A stretch of DNA of 64,000 nucleotides from Mrakia gelida (GCA_024345305.1 BRON01000006.1:1240001-1304000), one strand, 5' to 3'. Positions 43,957-54,641 are shown, numbered from the stretch's first letter. The notes: a model not told the origin generated them from the sequence alone. Numbers and translations are program-made.

Positions 43957-44152
43957 TGTTGAAACTTTCGGGTCCTGGGAAGTTGGGGTTGTGCAAGATC
44001 TTTATCAAATAAACTCAACGATAACGAAGGATCTGTATACTAGAAGTGACGATGTTGAAGCAAAGAGTGATCTGTAAGCTAAGAGTGATACAGAAGCAAA
44101 AGTGATACACCGGAACCCCGTTGTTCACTCGGCGCTCTACCTAGTTCTAACA
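43957..44152 (+). repeat. Second LTR-like repeat family, copy 1
   Basis: It starts TGTTGAAACTTTCGGGTCC, includes TGGGAAGTTGGGGTTGTGCA and ends CTAGTTCTAACA, with TG...CA termini. The flanks are GAAAC and AAAAC, almost a 5-bp duplication. It aligns with the copies at 45710 and 53906 and is unrelated to the copia LTR above. It is likely a solo LTR of a separate, old retroelement. Confidence 0.6.
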
Positions 44153-45226
44153 AAAACTCGGTCAGTTCTTAGGTTCCGATCGCTTCCCTCGAGCGCATTT
44201 GCCTTCCAGATTCGGAATGACGACTCGATAGGGCTTCTTCTGTAGTTTCTTCTCTATTTCTTAGGGTCACTGTCTCGGAAGTTTCGATGAGCGAGAGCGT
44301 CAGGAACGACCGTGATCTGCCGCGCACATTTTATTCATCTAGCTACGGGGTCTATCTCCATCCGATATGAAGTTCTCCTTCCTTCATCGCCTTGTGGTGG
44401 TGACCGAAGCTCAGTGCTGGCCGGTCCTGGTCCTCGACTTCGTTGACTTTAGGCGCGCCGGCAAGGAAAGAGGATAGGTCGGAAAGAGGTTGAGGCGAGG
44501 ATGGAAGTTGGGAGAGGGCAATAGTGGAGAGCGGAGAGAGCTGGACAGCGTCGGGAGAGTGTCGCTGAAGGTCTGGATCGAGGGGGTGGGGGGGTGGGGG
44601 GGGGGAAGGTCATGAGGGCGATGGCTCGACGATGTCGAGCGTCGCGAGCTTCGTTCCCCTCCGCGAACGATTTCCCCCTCCAGCCACATATGCTGTACCC
44701 GGTGAACCATCTCCGGCCTAACCCGAAGCACGTACACAGCGATTAGCTCTAACAGAGAGGTGCGAAGGGACGAACCGACTCACTCGAGGAGAGAAGAAGG
44801 GGGAGGGAGATCGACGTGCTCCCTGCGAGGGGAGGGAGACGCTCTTGAGCGTGCCGAACGAGCTGGTGAAGTGGTGGAGGAACGAGAAAAGGGTTGGGTC
44901 AAACGCGTTAGTCATCAAATTCTCGACTTCTTGAGATACGGCCGGCTCGTCTGTAAGGAGACAGAAGGAAGGGTGGGGAGGAGGGTGAGCTCGCCGGCTT
45001 CGTCCTTGCCTCTCGCTCGGTCTCCTCCTACTTAACGGACGGGCTGACTGGATTCGATTACTCTTTTTTGCCGAGCGTTTGCTGAAGGTTGAGCTGAATC
45101 TCCATCCATCTTGAGTTGATCTGAGGAGGACGTCGTGAGGGTGAAGGAGAAAGGAAGGAGGGAGGCAAACGGATCGAGCTCCTCGTTCTCCTCCCCAACG
45201 ACCAGCAACGAAAACCTACAGCAAAC

Positions 45227-45700
45227 ATGGCCTTCCCTTACCTTCATTCATCTGCCACCGTCACAACAGCCATCGTGCTCCCTCATCTCGCTTTTGCCCA
45301 CTACTTTGGAATCTCCCTCTGCCCCAGGGTGATCCTCGAACCCCTCCTCTCTCTTCTCCTCCTCTCCCTCCTCTCCTCCTTCACCCTCGTAGTCATCAAA
45401 CCTCTCATCCTCGACTTTGCTGTATCATCCTCCTCAACCCCCAAATCCCGACACGTCCCTTCCTGGGTTTCCTCCAACGTTCAGTGCGTCGCTTTCGGTC
45501 TCCTCCGGAACGAACTCCTCGGTCGATGGCCATGTCCTCCCAAGGCAGAATACCATAAGGACGAGGTCATTTTGAAAGCCAGGGTCTTCTCTGGTCTTAA
45601 GGGTTCCCTTGCATTTTTTTTTGATCAAATGTAAGTCTCGTTCCATTTCTTCTCCCTCTTCTTGTTGATCTCTTGTGTTACAGAGGCACATCGCCCTCAA
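45227..45700 (+). pseudogene. N-terminal exons of a membrane protein, truncated
   Basis: The ATG at 45227 has a good context (CAGCAAACATGG). It encodes hydrophobic helices (VTTAIVLPHLAFAHYFGIS, LLSLLLLSLLSSFTLVVI) and FGLLRNELLGRWPCPPKAEY, KGSLAFFFDQ. The exon ends at GTAAGT (45632) and the next begins after TGTGTTACAG near 45683 with RGTSPSNSH. A degenerate LTR then starts at 45710 and no continuation is found, so the gene appears cut. I do not recognise the family. Confidence 0.4.
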
Positions 45701-45709
45701 ATTCGCATT

Positions 45710-45881
45710 TGTTAAAACTTCCGGTCCTGGGAAGTTAGGTTGTGCAAGTTATTCTATCAACTCAAGCTATGAAGATGAAAGGTCTTTAGGTCGAAAAGAA
45801 AGAGCGACGTGGAAGTGAAACGTGGAGGCGATGGATAGTATTAAGCAAATATGAACAGTAATCTCGACGCCGTAATCAACA
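45710..45881 (+). repeat. Second LTR-like repeat family, copy 2
   Basis: It starts TGTTAAAACTTCCGGTCCTG, contains AGGTTGTGCAAG and AAAGGTCTTTAGGTCG, and ends TAATCAACA. The following TATTCA is shared with copy 3, so homology may continue past the LTR into former internal sequence. Confidence 0.55.
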
Positions 45882-46148
45882 TATTCATCAATTCTGGCAG
45901 GCGTAACCAGCGGTTGTGCCGATCGTTTCACTCGAGGGGCTTGATAGATCGGCTCGAGTGCTTCGAAGATACGGATGACGGGAGAGCTGGGGACGTTGGT
46001 TCCTTCAGGTGCGGATGTGGATTGTTAGGCTCAATGCTGAGAAGTCGATGGAGTAGAAGGAACCTAAATCAACCTTCTACAATCCACTAGTGGACATAGG
46101 TGGAGCGATATCTCCGTTAGCTCACGTCGACATTCCTTCCGCATCAGC

Positions 46149-46167
46149 AAACGACAGGCTGTCGTTT
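46149..46167. repeat. Perfect palindrome AAACGACAG-G-CTGTCGTTT (copy 2)
   Basis: Two 9-bp arms surround a single central G. It lies directly beside the left edge of a copia gag fragment (from about 46174). Confidence 0.8.
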
Positions 46168-46173
46168 CTTGGA

Positions 46174-46488
46174 AGCACAAGAATCGAAACAAGAACTCAA
46201 CCCAACCGCCGTCGCGACATTCCTCCTCATCCGCGTAAGGATCACGAGTCTCTCAAACCGACCGGTATCATCGTCGAAGGAAACAGCCCCCCATGCGACA
46301 AGAGGACCGCCAAGTGCCATCAGTGCAACACTGTCGGACAGTTCGTGTGTTGTTGAGTCGTCCAATTTAGAATGAGGAAGTCTGCAGGGTGTGGTTCAAG
46401 GCTTATTATAAAAAAAAAGAGCTAGCTATTCGAAAGGTTTATATATTATGGAGATGCACGTGGATCTAAAGTTAGCTTACAAAGCTGA
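46174..46488. mobile_element. Rearranged copia remnant: gag piece joined to inverted LTR
   Basis: 46174-46344 matches the plus-strand Gag coding DNA around the CCHC knuckle (AAGTGCCATCAGTGCAACA) with many substitutions. It is followed at 46348 by an LTR in the opposite orientation (TGTTGTTGAGTCGTCC...), which fades out near 46488. The LTR keeps the CACGTG box. Opposite orientations at the junction show rearrangement, not a simple solo LTR. It is the oldest copia fragment here by divergence. Confidence 0.85.
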
Positions 46489-46763
46489 TTGTGTGTTGCT
46501 TGTATAGCTAAACGGTGAACAAGTAAGCGAGCGAAAGGGAAAGGAAACAAGAAAAATTTCGCAAATAACGATCAACGCACTCCAAACATCCACGCGATTG
46601 GAAGGCAGAAGAGAAGACCTGAGCTCAAGATCGGATACTTTGGTTCCAAGGTGAAGATGGGGGAGGGAACGAAGCCAAGTCTGCGAGCTCATCCTTCGAA
46701 CCTCCTTCAAACCTCCACCCTTGTTTGCAACGACCACCATCTCGTCCCCCCTCCCTTCGTCAA

Positions 46764-47637
46764 ATGGATTACCTTCGCTCCCGCCCCCTCCCTTCAGTCC
46801 TCTACGAACTCTCAGACTTCAGTCTTCCTCGAACGTTCATGGCCGTCACTCTAATCCCATCGTTCCTCCTCTCCGTTGTCAGCATGAACATGCTCTTCCC
46901 TCCTTCAGCCCTTCTCCTCTACATCCTCACCGTCCTCCTCTGCATCCCTTTAAATCTCCTCTTCATCAAGGTGATCTGTAAACCGTCCGAATGGGAGCAG
47001 TCCTGGGCCTGCTGGTGGTTCTGCTTCGTCTGCCAGTTCCCCGCCGTCCTCGTCGCCGGAGATTGCCTCCTGTATCGTTGGATGGTCAACTTGGGAGTTT
47101 CATGGGGCTTCAAGATCTCCGTTGTGATCTTGATGGTCGTGTTATCGTTCTTGACTTTTGTAGCGGGGTTATCGGGTGAGTTGGGTGCCGCTCTCGAGGG
47201 AGAGAGAGAAGGAGGAAGGAAGGACGATCAGACCAGCTCCATCGTCCTCGTACACATCACTGGTCCCAGGCTGATCGACTTCCCCCCCTCCCCCTCCCTC
47301 TTCTGCCTCATCGTAGGGACGTGCCGTTGGTATGCAACTCGAGAGAAGGAGGAAAGGAATTCACTTCGCGCAGAGGGAAGAGCAACGGCCAAGGAGGAGG
47401 AGGACCCTCGTTCATAGATGTACGTTCCACCTCTGTCTCTCCCTTTCCTCTTCTTCTACCACCACCTCTCCTAAACTATGCTGACTGCGTCGTTTGAGGT
47501 GACCTTTTATTCTTTCGTTCCGCTTCCAGCGTTGAGCGAGCTCAATTTACGAAATGAGATCAAGGACAAAGTGGTCTCCCGGATTCAGGACGATGCAGAG
47601 AGCCTCAAGCTTCCTGAGCAGAAGAAGCGGAGATGAG
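46764..47637 (+). CDS. Small multi-pass membrane protein with KKRR C-terminus, unrecognised
   Basis: The ATG at 46764 opens an exon to 47175 (GTGAGT) with four to five helices: FMAVTLIPSFLLSVVSMNML, ALLLYILTVLLCIPLNLLFI, CWWFCFVCQFPAVLVAGDCL and ISVVILMVVLSFLTFVAG. In matching phase the next exon (from 47528 after CTTCCAG) reads ALSELNLRNEIKDKVVSRIQ, DDAESLKLPEQKKRR and stops at 47637. The tail KKRR fits a dilysine ER-retrieval signal. The intervening 350 nt is long for an intron here and may hide another exon. The protein would have about 174 residues. I do not recognise the family; ER location is inferred. Confidence 0.5.
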
Positions 47638-47671
47638 GAAGAACCAGGCGAGGGCGAAGCCGGCGGAGGCG

Positions 47672-48643
47672 ATGGATGAGGAGGAGGTCGAGACCGAGGA
47701 AGAGGATGAAAACCGTCGTATCTATATGTGAGTCTCCCCCTTGATTTCTCCTCTCCTTGATATATACTACCCTTCTGTGCTGACATCCTTCCTCCCCCAT
47801 CACCACTCTTCTTGGCAGCTCATGAGCTTCGAAGCATCTATTCTCGTCTTCGACCCTTCAAACCGAAGTAAGACGCATCTGGCTCTTCTTCTCTCTCTTT
47901 TCACAATTCCTTCGAAGGGCGGAGTTCTCACGATGGTAAGTTCTACTCTCCCCTCTATCTTTTCGTGCTCTTCTTCCCTTGAGGGGAGTCACACGCTGAT
48001 CCTCGACTGCAAAACAGGCTTCGAATCGACTCTCCGGCAAAGAAGTCACGACAACACCGCCGACCGCAGAAGAGCGGGAACAAAGGATTGGTGCTGAGTT
48101 CCAGTTATGTGAGTATCCGTCATTTCTTCTTCTTTCCTCTCTTCCTTCATCTCGGGCTAGGCAAAGCAGCAGAACCAATAGCGTCGTTTCTTCTCCTCGA
48201 TTCTGACGCGTCCTCCCCTCACCTCTCCTCCTCTTCTTCCACCACCCAGGCCCCCCTCCCTTACGGCTCCTCCACTCTACACTGTATACCTCAATCCCCT
48301 ATCCTCCCCGTCACACCCACTCCCTTACCCACGTCTCCCTGTCCACCCTCCTCTCGACCCTCTTCCCCGCCGATCGTCTCCCTTCCCATCCTCCCCACCG
48401 CGACTCACTCGCGTCTCTCGTCAACCTCGCTCTCGTCACAAGTTATCCGGACTTCAGGTCTCCAAGATCCCCCAACTCACCTTCGTACGAGCTTGGGGAG
48501 CCATCACCGAGTACGGCTCTCCCGAGCAGATCGATTCCCAGGCCTGAAAGTTCGGGCAGAGCCTCAAGCAGGTGATGCAGTGGGAGGAGTGGTTGGAGGC
48601 GATTGGTAGGGCTAGGGAGGAGCTCGTTGTTGGGGAAGGATGA
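47672..48643 (+). pseudogene. Unrecognised gene with in-frame TGA near its end
   Basis: Likely exons read ASNRLSGKEVTTTPPTAEER (about 48019-48110, GTGAGT donor), LTHVSLSTLLSTLFPADRLP and SLASLVNLALVTSYPDF (to about 48455), then VSKIPQLTFVRAWGAITEYG and SPEQIDSQA. There a TGA stands at 48545-48547. The frame continues KFGQSLKQVMQWEEWLEAIG RAREELVVGEG to TGA 48643. The reading on both sides of the internal TGA looks coding, and TGG would fit the context. The acidic start (DEEEVETEEEDE) overlaps the end of the preceding gene and its frame is unclear. I do not know the function. Confidence 0.4.
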
Positions 48644-50409
48644 AGGAGGGAGAAGGCAAGGTTGAATGAGGGAGAGGAGGAAGAGGGAGTGTAAGTTAAG
48701 AGAAAGAAGGGACGCGTGAAAGAGGATGGAGAGGTTGTTCGAGCTTGATAGACACGTCTGAGTAAGACGAGCAGAAGCAAGGAAGGGAGCGAGTCCGTCA
48801 AGGGACTTGAGAATCTCGGCAGGATGAGCGTTTGGTCCCCCGACTGTTGTTGTGGCCGGGAAGGGAAGGACAGATTCATTCTCCGCCCGATTCAAATCAC
48901 TACCATCACCACTCGTCTCTCCTCCGACCCGACTCGCCAAACTCCAGACCTTTCGTATAGACTAAAGGTTGTGATAGCGAAAAGAACGTCCTTGCGAGCA
49001 TGAGAGTCAGAGGAAGGAGACCGGTCAGCGCACACTCCTGCTCCACGCGGACGGTAGTGAAGAACAAAGACGATACTCATCGAAAGCTGAACGGCGCTCG
49101 TCCCAACCCATCCATCGTGTTTACTCTCTGTAAAGAAGACACCAAGAGAAAGATAGTCAGCTTCTAGCTAGTTTTCTAGAGAGCAAGAAGTACTTACCTC
49201 TACTTTGCACGTTCCTCGAGCTGAGCTTCCAAATCCGACCCCTCCGCCACAACTGCCCGGCAAACGGCACCCACCTCGTTCCTCGCCAGATCCGTGACAA
49301 CTGGAACTTCTGTGACCAAACTTGGGCCACGTGGCTGTCGTGCACTAGAGGATCAAAAGGGATTGGCCTAGTGCGAGGAGGGGGGAGGAAAGAAGCGAAG
49401 GTCAGCGGACGAATGTCGAGATATGTAAGGGAGCAAGTCCACTTTAAGTCTCGCATCCTCTCACTCCGGAAACAGCTCGAATCACGTTCAAAGTCGAGCT
49501 CCCCTCTAGCTAGAACCTCTCTCTCCCAGTTGGCTCTGGTCTGCCGTCTGATCCTATAGACGTGCTTGAGAGGGTGGGCTTTCCTCTTCACCGTTGTCCT
49601 CAGCTCCACCTCCGCCGGGGTTTTGCTCTCCTTCGCATGGTCTCTATCCAGCCGATCTCGGACCTCTCTGCCTGACCTTCTCCTCCTCATCCACTTCGGT
49701 CCCATTTCCCCACAAGAGCTCTTCGTCTCGCAACGCAGTGAACGTGTTGCTCTCGCCACGTTTCGTCGATAACGCGTCTGACTTTCGTCGGACCCGCTGA
49801 ACATCTCTTGCGAACGAGATTTCGACATCTCTCCAGGAGCAAAGGTTTACGCATGAGGCAACTTCTCCTCCTCTTCCGTCTTATCTCCGTAAGCATGAAG
49901 CCAACGAAAACAAGACGCGACCAGCGTTCAGGAAGGGAAAGGAAGGAACAAACAGCACTTGCTTGGCTCTGATTGTACCTTCGTGTGCAACCCTTCAATT
50001 GTGTGTAATCTTCGTTCAGGTTTATTTCAGCTCTCTTTCCGTGCAAAAATTGCTTGGGAACGTAATTTCTCGGCCGGTCGGACTTGAAGTCGCGACAGCA
50101 CAGGGCGGGAGGGAGCAGACCCGAGAGCGGCAGCATTCAGCTCTCTCGCTATCGTCTACCGACCACGACCCTCCTTTGATCCGTACGAGCACTCTCCCTG
50201 CCCTTCTTCGACTAAAAACACCAAGGGGAATCATACCCAACCTCTCACTTAATCCCAACTTCAAGAAACTCCTCTCCGTTTGTCCATCCACTTCGATCTG
50301 AGCTGCTTCTTCGCTTCTGACCTGCTCGCCTCCCCTCTTCGTCTTCTTCTCCTTCTCCCACTGCTCCACAGCTAACTCAGAATCTACCAACCTCTCCTGC
50401 CTTTCTACC
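48644..50409. other. Unassigned, possible minus-strand gene fragment
   Basis: A minus-strand frame at 49157-49828 contains RPLTFASFLPPPRTRPIPFD and VWSQKFQLSRIWRGTRWVPF and ends at a stop at 49157. Its Trp/Arg-rich pattern looks protein-like, and plausible GT-AG junctions exist at its edges, but I cannot name a family. The rest, including 49860-50409 upstream of the Snf7 gene, shows nothing I can support beyond a promoter. Confidence 0.35.
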
Positions 50410-51621
50410 ATGTCCAACTGGCATGCGTACATCACTGGTAGTGGTTCTAAGGATACGTCCGCTTCAGCAGGGAAGGCTCGAGACGCCATCATCGAGCTCG
50501 GAGAAGAACTCCTCCTGATTGACAAGCAGGAGAGATACATGACAAAGAAGATTGACGACGAGTACCAGAAGTCAAAACAAAACGCTACAACGAACAAGAG
50601 AGGTAAGTCAGCCTCGGCTAGAGCTCGGAGGAGGCGGAGCGAAAGGGGAAGGGGAGGAGGGACAGAGGTGGAAGCTCGCTTCGCTTAGCCTCGCAGTAAC
50701 CGAGCGTCAGAAAAGCTCACTCTTTCCCCTTCATCTCGTCTCCCCTACAGCCGCTCTTGCTGCTCTCCGGAATAAGAAGACCTACGAGGGACAACTGGAT
50801 TGTCTGACTGGGACTCGAATGACGCTTGAGACTCAGGTGAGTTCGCCTCTCCATCCTCTCTGAGCTTAGCCCGCCTTTCGTCACCTTCTAAACCTCTCCA
50901 ACGTCCTTCGTTTTCAGATGAACACTTTGAAATCGGCGAGCATGAACCTTCAGACGATGGAGGCTATGAAGAGGGGGAGCGAGGCTACCAAGGGAATCCA
51001 CGGAAGGATGTACGTCTCGCTTCAACTTCTACTTTGACCTCTTCCGACTCGACCTGCTCTGCGCTCGAAGGAAGCTGATCCTCCTCCCCTTCTCTAACTC
51101 ACGTGATACAGGAACGTTGACAAGGTCGATGCTACGATGGACTCGGTTCGAGAACAGATGGAGCTCTCCAACGAAATCTCGGAGGTCATCTCTCACCCTG
51201 CAGGACTCACCAACTACGCCGACGAAGTGAGCCCTCCCTCTTCCTCTTCTTCTCCAAGCTACTCAGAGGCTCCTTCTTCTCGTTCACTGTCTCGCTCCTC
51301 TCTCACACCTGCCACCTTGTCCCCCAGGAGGGGTTCAGAGCCGAGCTCGAAGCTTTCGAGCAGGAACAGCTCAACCATAGTCTGCTTGGAGCGGAACGAG
51401 CACCTGTTCACACCCGTGGGAGAGTCGGAGAGAGCTCACGCGAAAGAAAGTTTCTCAACTACCTTCCTGTCCCGGTCGCAGTCCTCTTGAAACGAGTACC
51501 GACTCTTCTAACGCCTCTGTCGTCTCTGTCTCGTTCGTTACCTGCAGCCATCCGTCAAAAGGAGGAAGAGGACAACGAGGACGCTCAGCTTCGTCAACTG
51601 CAGGCAGAGATGGCGATGTAG
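50410..51621 (+). CDS. SNF7: ESCRT-III subunit Snf7/Vps32
   Basis: Exons 50410-50602, 50751-50836, 50918-51009 and 51112 onward splice cleanly. ARDAIIELGEELLLIDKQER, MTKKIDDEYQKSKQNATTNK, RAALAALRNKKTYEGQL, LETQMNTLKSASMNLQTMEA, IHGRMNVDKVDATMDSVREQ and EISEVISHPAGL follow the Snf7 order, including the conserved KRAALxALKxKKxYExQL and VDxxMDxxxEQ segments. The C-terminal EGFRAELEAFEQEQLNHSLL is the acidic autoinhibitory helix. The end EEEDNEDAQLRQLQAEMAM resembles the MIM1-bearing tail. Snf7 forms membrane-remodelling filaments at endosomes for multivesicular-body sorting. The borders of the last intron (about 51480-51547) are less certain. No lesion is visible. Confidence 0.93.
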
Positions 51622-52090
51622 ACAGCCCTCTCCACTTTCGTTTTCATCTTCGTTCTTCATTATCTGCCTTTATATCTACCCTCTCCTTTAAAGTGGTGGA
51701 TATCGAACAAGCAGAGGAGGACGGGCGATGCTAACCCGAACTCTAGCGGCACGTCAACTCATTCAGGTCCATCAGGCGTTTCTTTTTGAGCAGATAAGTA
51801 TGGTTATATGGTTAGACGACGGAACACTGGGAGGAGTTCTCTCTTTGCTCAACTTAGTTGTACTTGCGCCCTCAGGCCATCAGAGGCTCACCCTGAAGCC
51901 AGCGTTCTCCATCATACGTGACATGGCCTCGGCGAGGGGTAGCTGAAGAAGCGAGCTGGGCGAACCCAGTGTCTCCTGCGCTCTCGTCCCCACCGAAAAA
52001 TACTCTTGAGTCTCGCTTATACGACCCTCTGAGGTCCTTAAGAGCAGCTTGAAGGGCGAATCATTATGACGACGTATGACCAAAGAACGG

Positions 52091-52109
52091 AAACGACAGG
52101 CTGTCTTTT
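52091..52109. repeat. Palindrome AAACGACAG-G-CTGTCTTTT (copy 3)
   Basis: Same 19-bp sequence as copy 1, with one arm mismatch. It is flanked by CGG left and CTG right. Confidence 0.75.
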
Positions 52110-52366
52110 CTGTACCGCTATCTGTCCTCTGCATATCAACGCACTCAGACTTTTCTTGCTCCCGTTGCTTTCGATGTCCTCGCGAAGACGGTGAGGGGTA
52201 AGAAGGAATTGCTTGATGGACCTGGATCAGCGGACGCGTTGCGGGTGGTTAGGGTTGCCATCAGCCACCCTCCTCTGCTTGTTCGACTCCACCACTTTTT
52301 CTAGAGCAACGACAAAGTCCCTTCGTATACAGAGACCAGGTGAAGAGTGAACTAATGGATGAAGAA

Positions 52367-52383
52367 AAAGACAGCTGTCGTTT
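52367..52383. repeat. Palindrome AAAGACAG-CTGTCGTTT (copy 4, decayed)
   Basis: One arm has lost a base and the central nucleotide is missing; the other arm, CTGTCGTTT, is perfect. Confidence 0.65.
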
Positions 52384-52903
52384 CTCAAGTACGACGTGTC
52401 TGATCTGCAAAAGATGGATCGATAAAAGTACATGGTCGCTATTGCAATGGCACCTTCCTTCTACTCCAGCGGTTTCTCAGCCTTGAAATTCCAACAATCC
52501 ACCCTTCCTAGAAACTCCCTCCGTCCAACAACTTTTCCGCTGATCAACCACCCTAGGGTCCTTTTCTTCTCCGCCTAAGACAGGATCTTTCCAATCTGCA
52601 CTCGAATCAACCCTGAGCTGATCGAGTACCTCCGTATCTCCCTCGAAGTCTCCTTCGGGAGCGAACTCAATGTCCCCTTGCTTTCCTCGTCGCGTCGAAT
52701 CCGTCCTCCCAGGCAAAGCATCGCTCGACCAGTCTCGCCGCCGTGCTATAAGCCAGCTTCGTCCTAGCTCGGTTTTCGGAAAGAAAGTCGTTAAGTCGAT
52801 CCCGGAGGAAGTCAAGAGGAGTTGGACCAGCGAGTGCGGCACTTGAGCCAAAAATATTTGGAGCAGTTCATCGTCTGTTCGCTTCGTAGCGAGCGAGAAT
52901 GAG

Positions 52904-52922
52904 AAACGACAGCCTGTCGTTT
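52904..52922. repeat. Perfect palindrome AAACGACAG-C-CTGTCGTTT (copy 5)
   Basis: Two perfect 9-bp arms with a central C instead of G. Purines extend the left side (GAG) and pyrimidines the right (CC). Confidence 0.8.
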
Positions 52923-53905
52923 CCGCTTCCTGCTGTTTCACCTCTTCATTCGACAATTTCTTCACAAAAAGTCACAAGCGACTGCTCTTGAAGCGAGTTC
53001 AAATTGAAAGAACAAAAAATGTCAAGATCGAGCGAGAGCAAGAGGGCAACGGAATGAAAGTGACGCGGCCAAAATAAGTCAGGTGCTTATCGAGGTACGA
53101 GGACGAGGTACGATCTAAGGGTATTCAAGATAGATGTTAAAAGGCAGAACGTGAGGCGAGCGTATTTCATGGAGGCAAAGCCATCAAAGGGCAGTGAGAC
53201 GTTCGCTCTTCATCGCCTTCGGACCGATTTTCCGGCTCCCTCGAATCATATCCCTTCTCTTCTACCGACTGTACCGTTAGTATCACCAATATGAATTCCT
53301 GAAGTAGCTCTGAAGCCTAACCGTCCTCTTCGCCAACAGTCGCTTGCAGAGTAGAGTTCCTCACCCGCGTCCCACCCCGCCGCCCGTCCCTAACTTCTTT
53401 TCGTCCCCCAATTTGGTCCTCCTCCGAGTCCCAACAGCTCTTGGAGGGAGAAGAGCATATCCCTACCAAGCTTATCCCCATAGGGTCAAAGTTGCGTGGT
53501 CGAACGTTCAGACTTCGTCCTTCCTGCAACCCGTACCCCTCAGCCCCCTATATCACCACCCATCATCCGGCAATCTTCACCCTCCTTAATCCTTCCCCAT
53601 CCCTCTCTGTCTTGACCAAAAGCAGAGAGGGCGTTCCCTATATAGATGTAAGGTCAAAAGTCTGGTTCGATCTGGAGAGAGAAAGAAGGACTCGTGAGAC
53701 CTACTCTCTTGCCCAGCCCTAACGCGACTTCTCCCTTTTGATTTCCGTCCTCGCCTCTCTCTCTTTTCTTAGTCTCGTCTACATCTGACCTTCGCCTAGC
53801 GTACCTCCAAACTCCTTCCTTTCATCCAGGTTGGCACTCTAGACCTTTAAGTCTTCATCAGAAATACTCCTTTTGGTTGGGGTTCCATCCTCTCTCTGTT
53901 GAATA

Positions 53906-54094
53906 TGTTGGTCAATCTATAATGCGCCGAGATGTCTGTTTAGATCTTCTTAACACTCTTCATCGCCTGCACTTCTTAATACCACTTAGTTACAACGCGC
54001 TCTTTATTTGACCTAAAGACCTTTTCGTCTTAATAACTTAGGTTGAAAGCACTTGCTTGCACAACCCAATGTCCCACGATCTGAGGTTTTCACA
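53906..54094 (-). repeat. Second LTR-like repeat family, copy 3 (inverted)
   Basis: On the minus strand it starts TGTGAAAACCTCAGATCGTG, includes GGGTTGTGCAAG and AAAAGGTCTTTAGGTC, and ends CTATAGATTGACCAACA-like sequence followed by TATTCA, as in copy 2. It is in opposite orientation to the other two copies. Confidence 0.55.
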
Positions 54095-54365
54095 TCTTTA
54101 CCTCAACTTCTGAAATCTGATAGTGTCGCTCTATCTTTATCCGAGGAGGGAGGTAGAGAGGTCCACGAAGGTAGATGGGTAGTTCGTGTGAGTTTGGAAG
54201 GCTGGGTTTGGAGGGATGATCCAAGACGAGGTTGGGACTTCGTCGAACCGAGCGAAAGTATGTGTGCAGCGGAGAGGGGGGAGGGGTTGAGAAGGCGGAG
54301 GAGGAGGAGAATGTGGGCGTTGATGCAGAAGAGGGGGAGTAGGAGGGGTAGGTTGGAGAGGGAAG
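54095..54365 (+). other. Possible C-terminal exon of a DysF/peroxin-like protein
   Basis: A plus-strand frame ending in the following LTR reads RWVVRVSLEGWVWRDDPRRG, WDFVEPSESM and GLRRRRRRRMWALMQKRG. The Trp-rich strands followed by an Arg-rich RRRRW-like segment weakly recall the DysF region of Pex23/Pex30-type proteins. The evidence is thin; it could be compositional. Confidence 0.2.
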
Positions 54366-54592
54366 TGTTGGAAGGTGGCGACTCGCAGAGAGGTCTTACG
54401 TGGTAGCTTAGTAACGCGTCTCGTTCAGTCCCCTTGTTAGTAACCATTCTTCGTAAACAGCTTTGTAAGCTACCTTCAGATCACGTGACCATTTCCATAG
54501 TATATAAACCTTTCGAGTAGCTAGCTTTATACAACAAGCTTTGAACCACATCCTGCAGACATCCCTAAGCTCAAGTGGACGACCCAACAACA
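54366..54592 (+). repeat. 5' LTR of element D
   Basis: It is 227 bp with the TTGTTAG and ACGTGGTAG variants, as in the 3' LTR of element C and the 5' LTR of element E. Confidence 0.95.
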
Positions 54593-54641
54593 CGTTATCA
54601 GCACCAGTTTGCCACCACCCGCTAAGCAACAATCCTTCGTC

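Larger units (their letters stand above)
43208..45226. other. Intergenic, repeat-bearing, no recognised gene
   Basis: It holds a palindrome at 43797-43815 and a degenerate LTR at 43957-44152, listed separately. A minus-strand frame at 44411-44737 (VRPEMVHRVQHMWLEGEIV) might be a decayed exon. A GGGGTGGGGGGG-rich spot lies near 44585-44608. Nothing else is supported. Confidence 0.45.
51622..53905. other. Long repeat-bearing region without a recognised gene
   Basis: It contains three palindromes (52091, 52367, 52904) listed separately. A minus-strand frame at 52477-52965 reads LLQIFLAQVPHSLVQLLLTS, DLTTFFPKTELGRSWLIARR and VLDQLRVDSSADWKDP and looks protein-like. It lacks an ATG and crosses one of the palindromes, so it may be a decayed exon. 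The remaining frames are short. Confidence 0.4.

Noticed and set aside
54095..54365. Dysferlin/peroxin domain
   Set aside because: The Trp and Arg pattern is suggestive but short and low complexity. It is listed only as a possibility.
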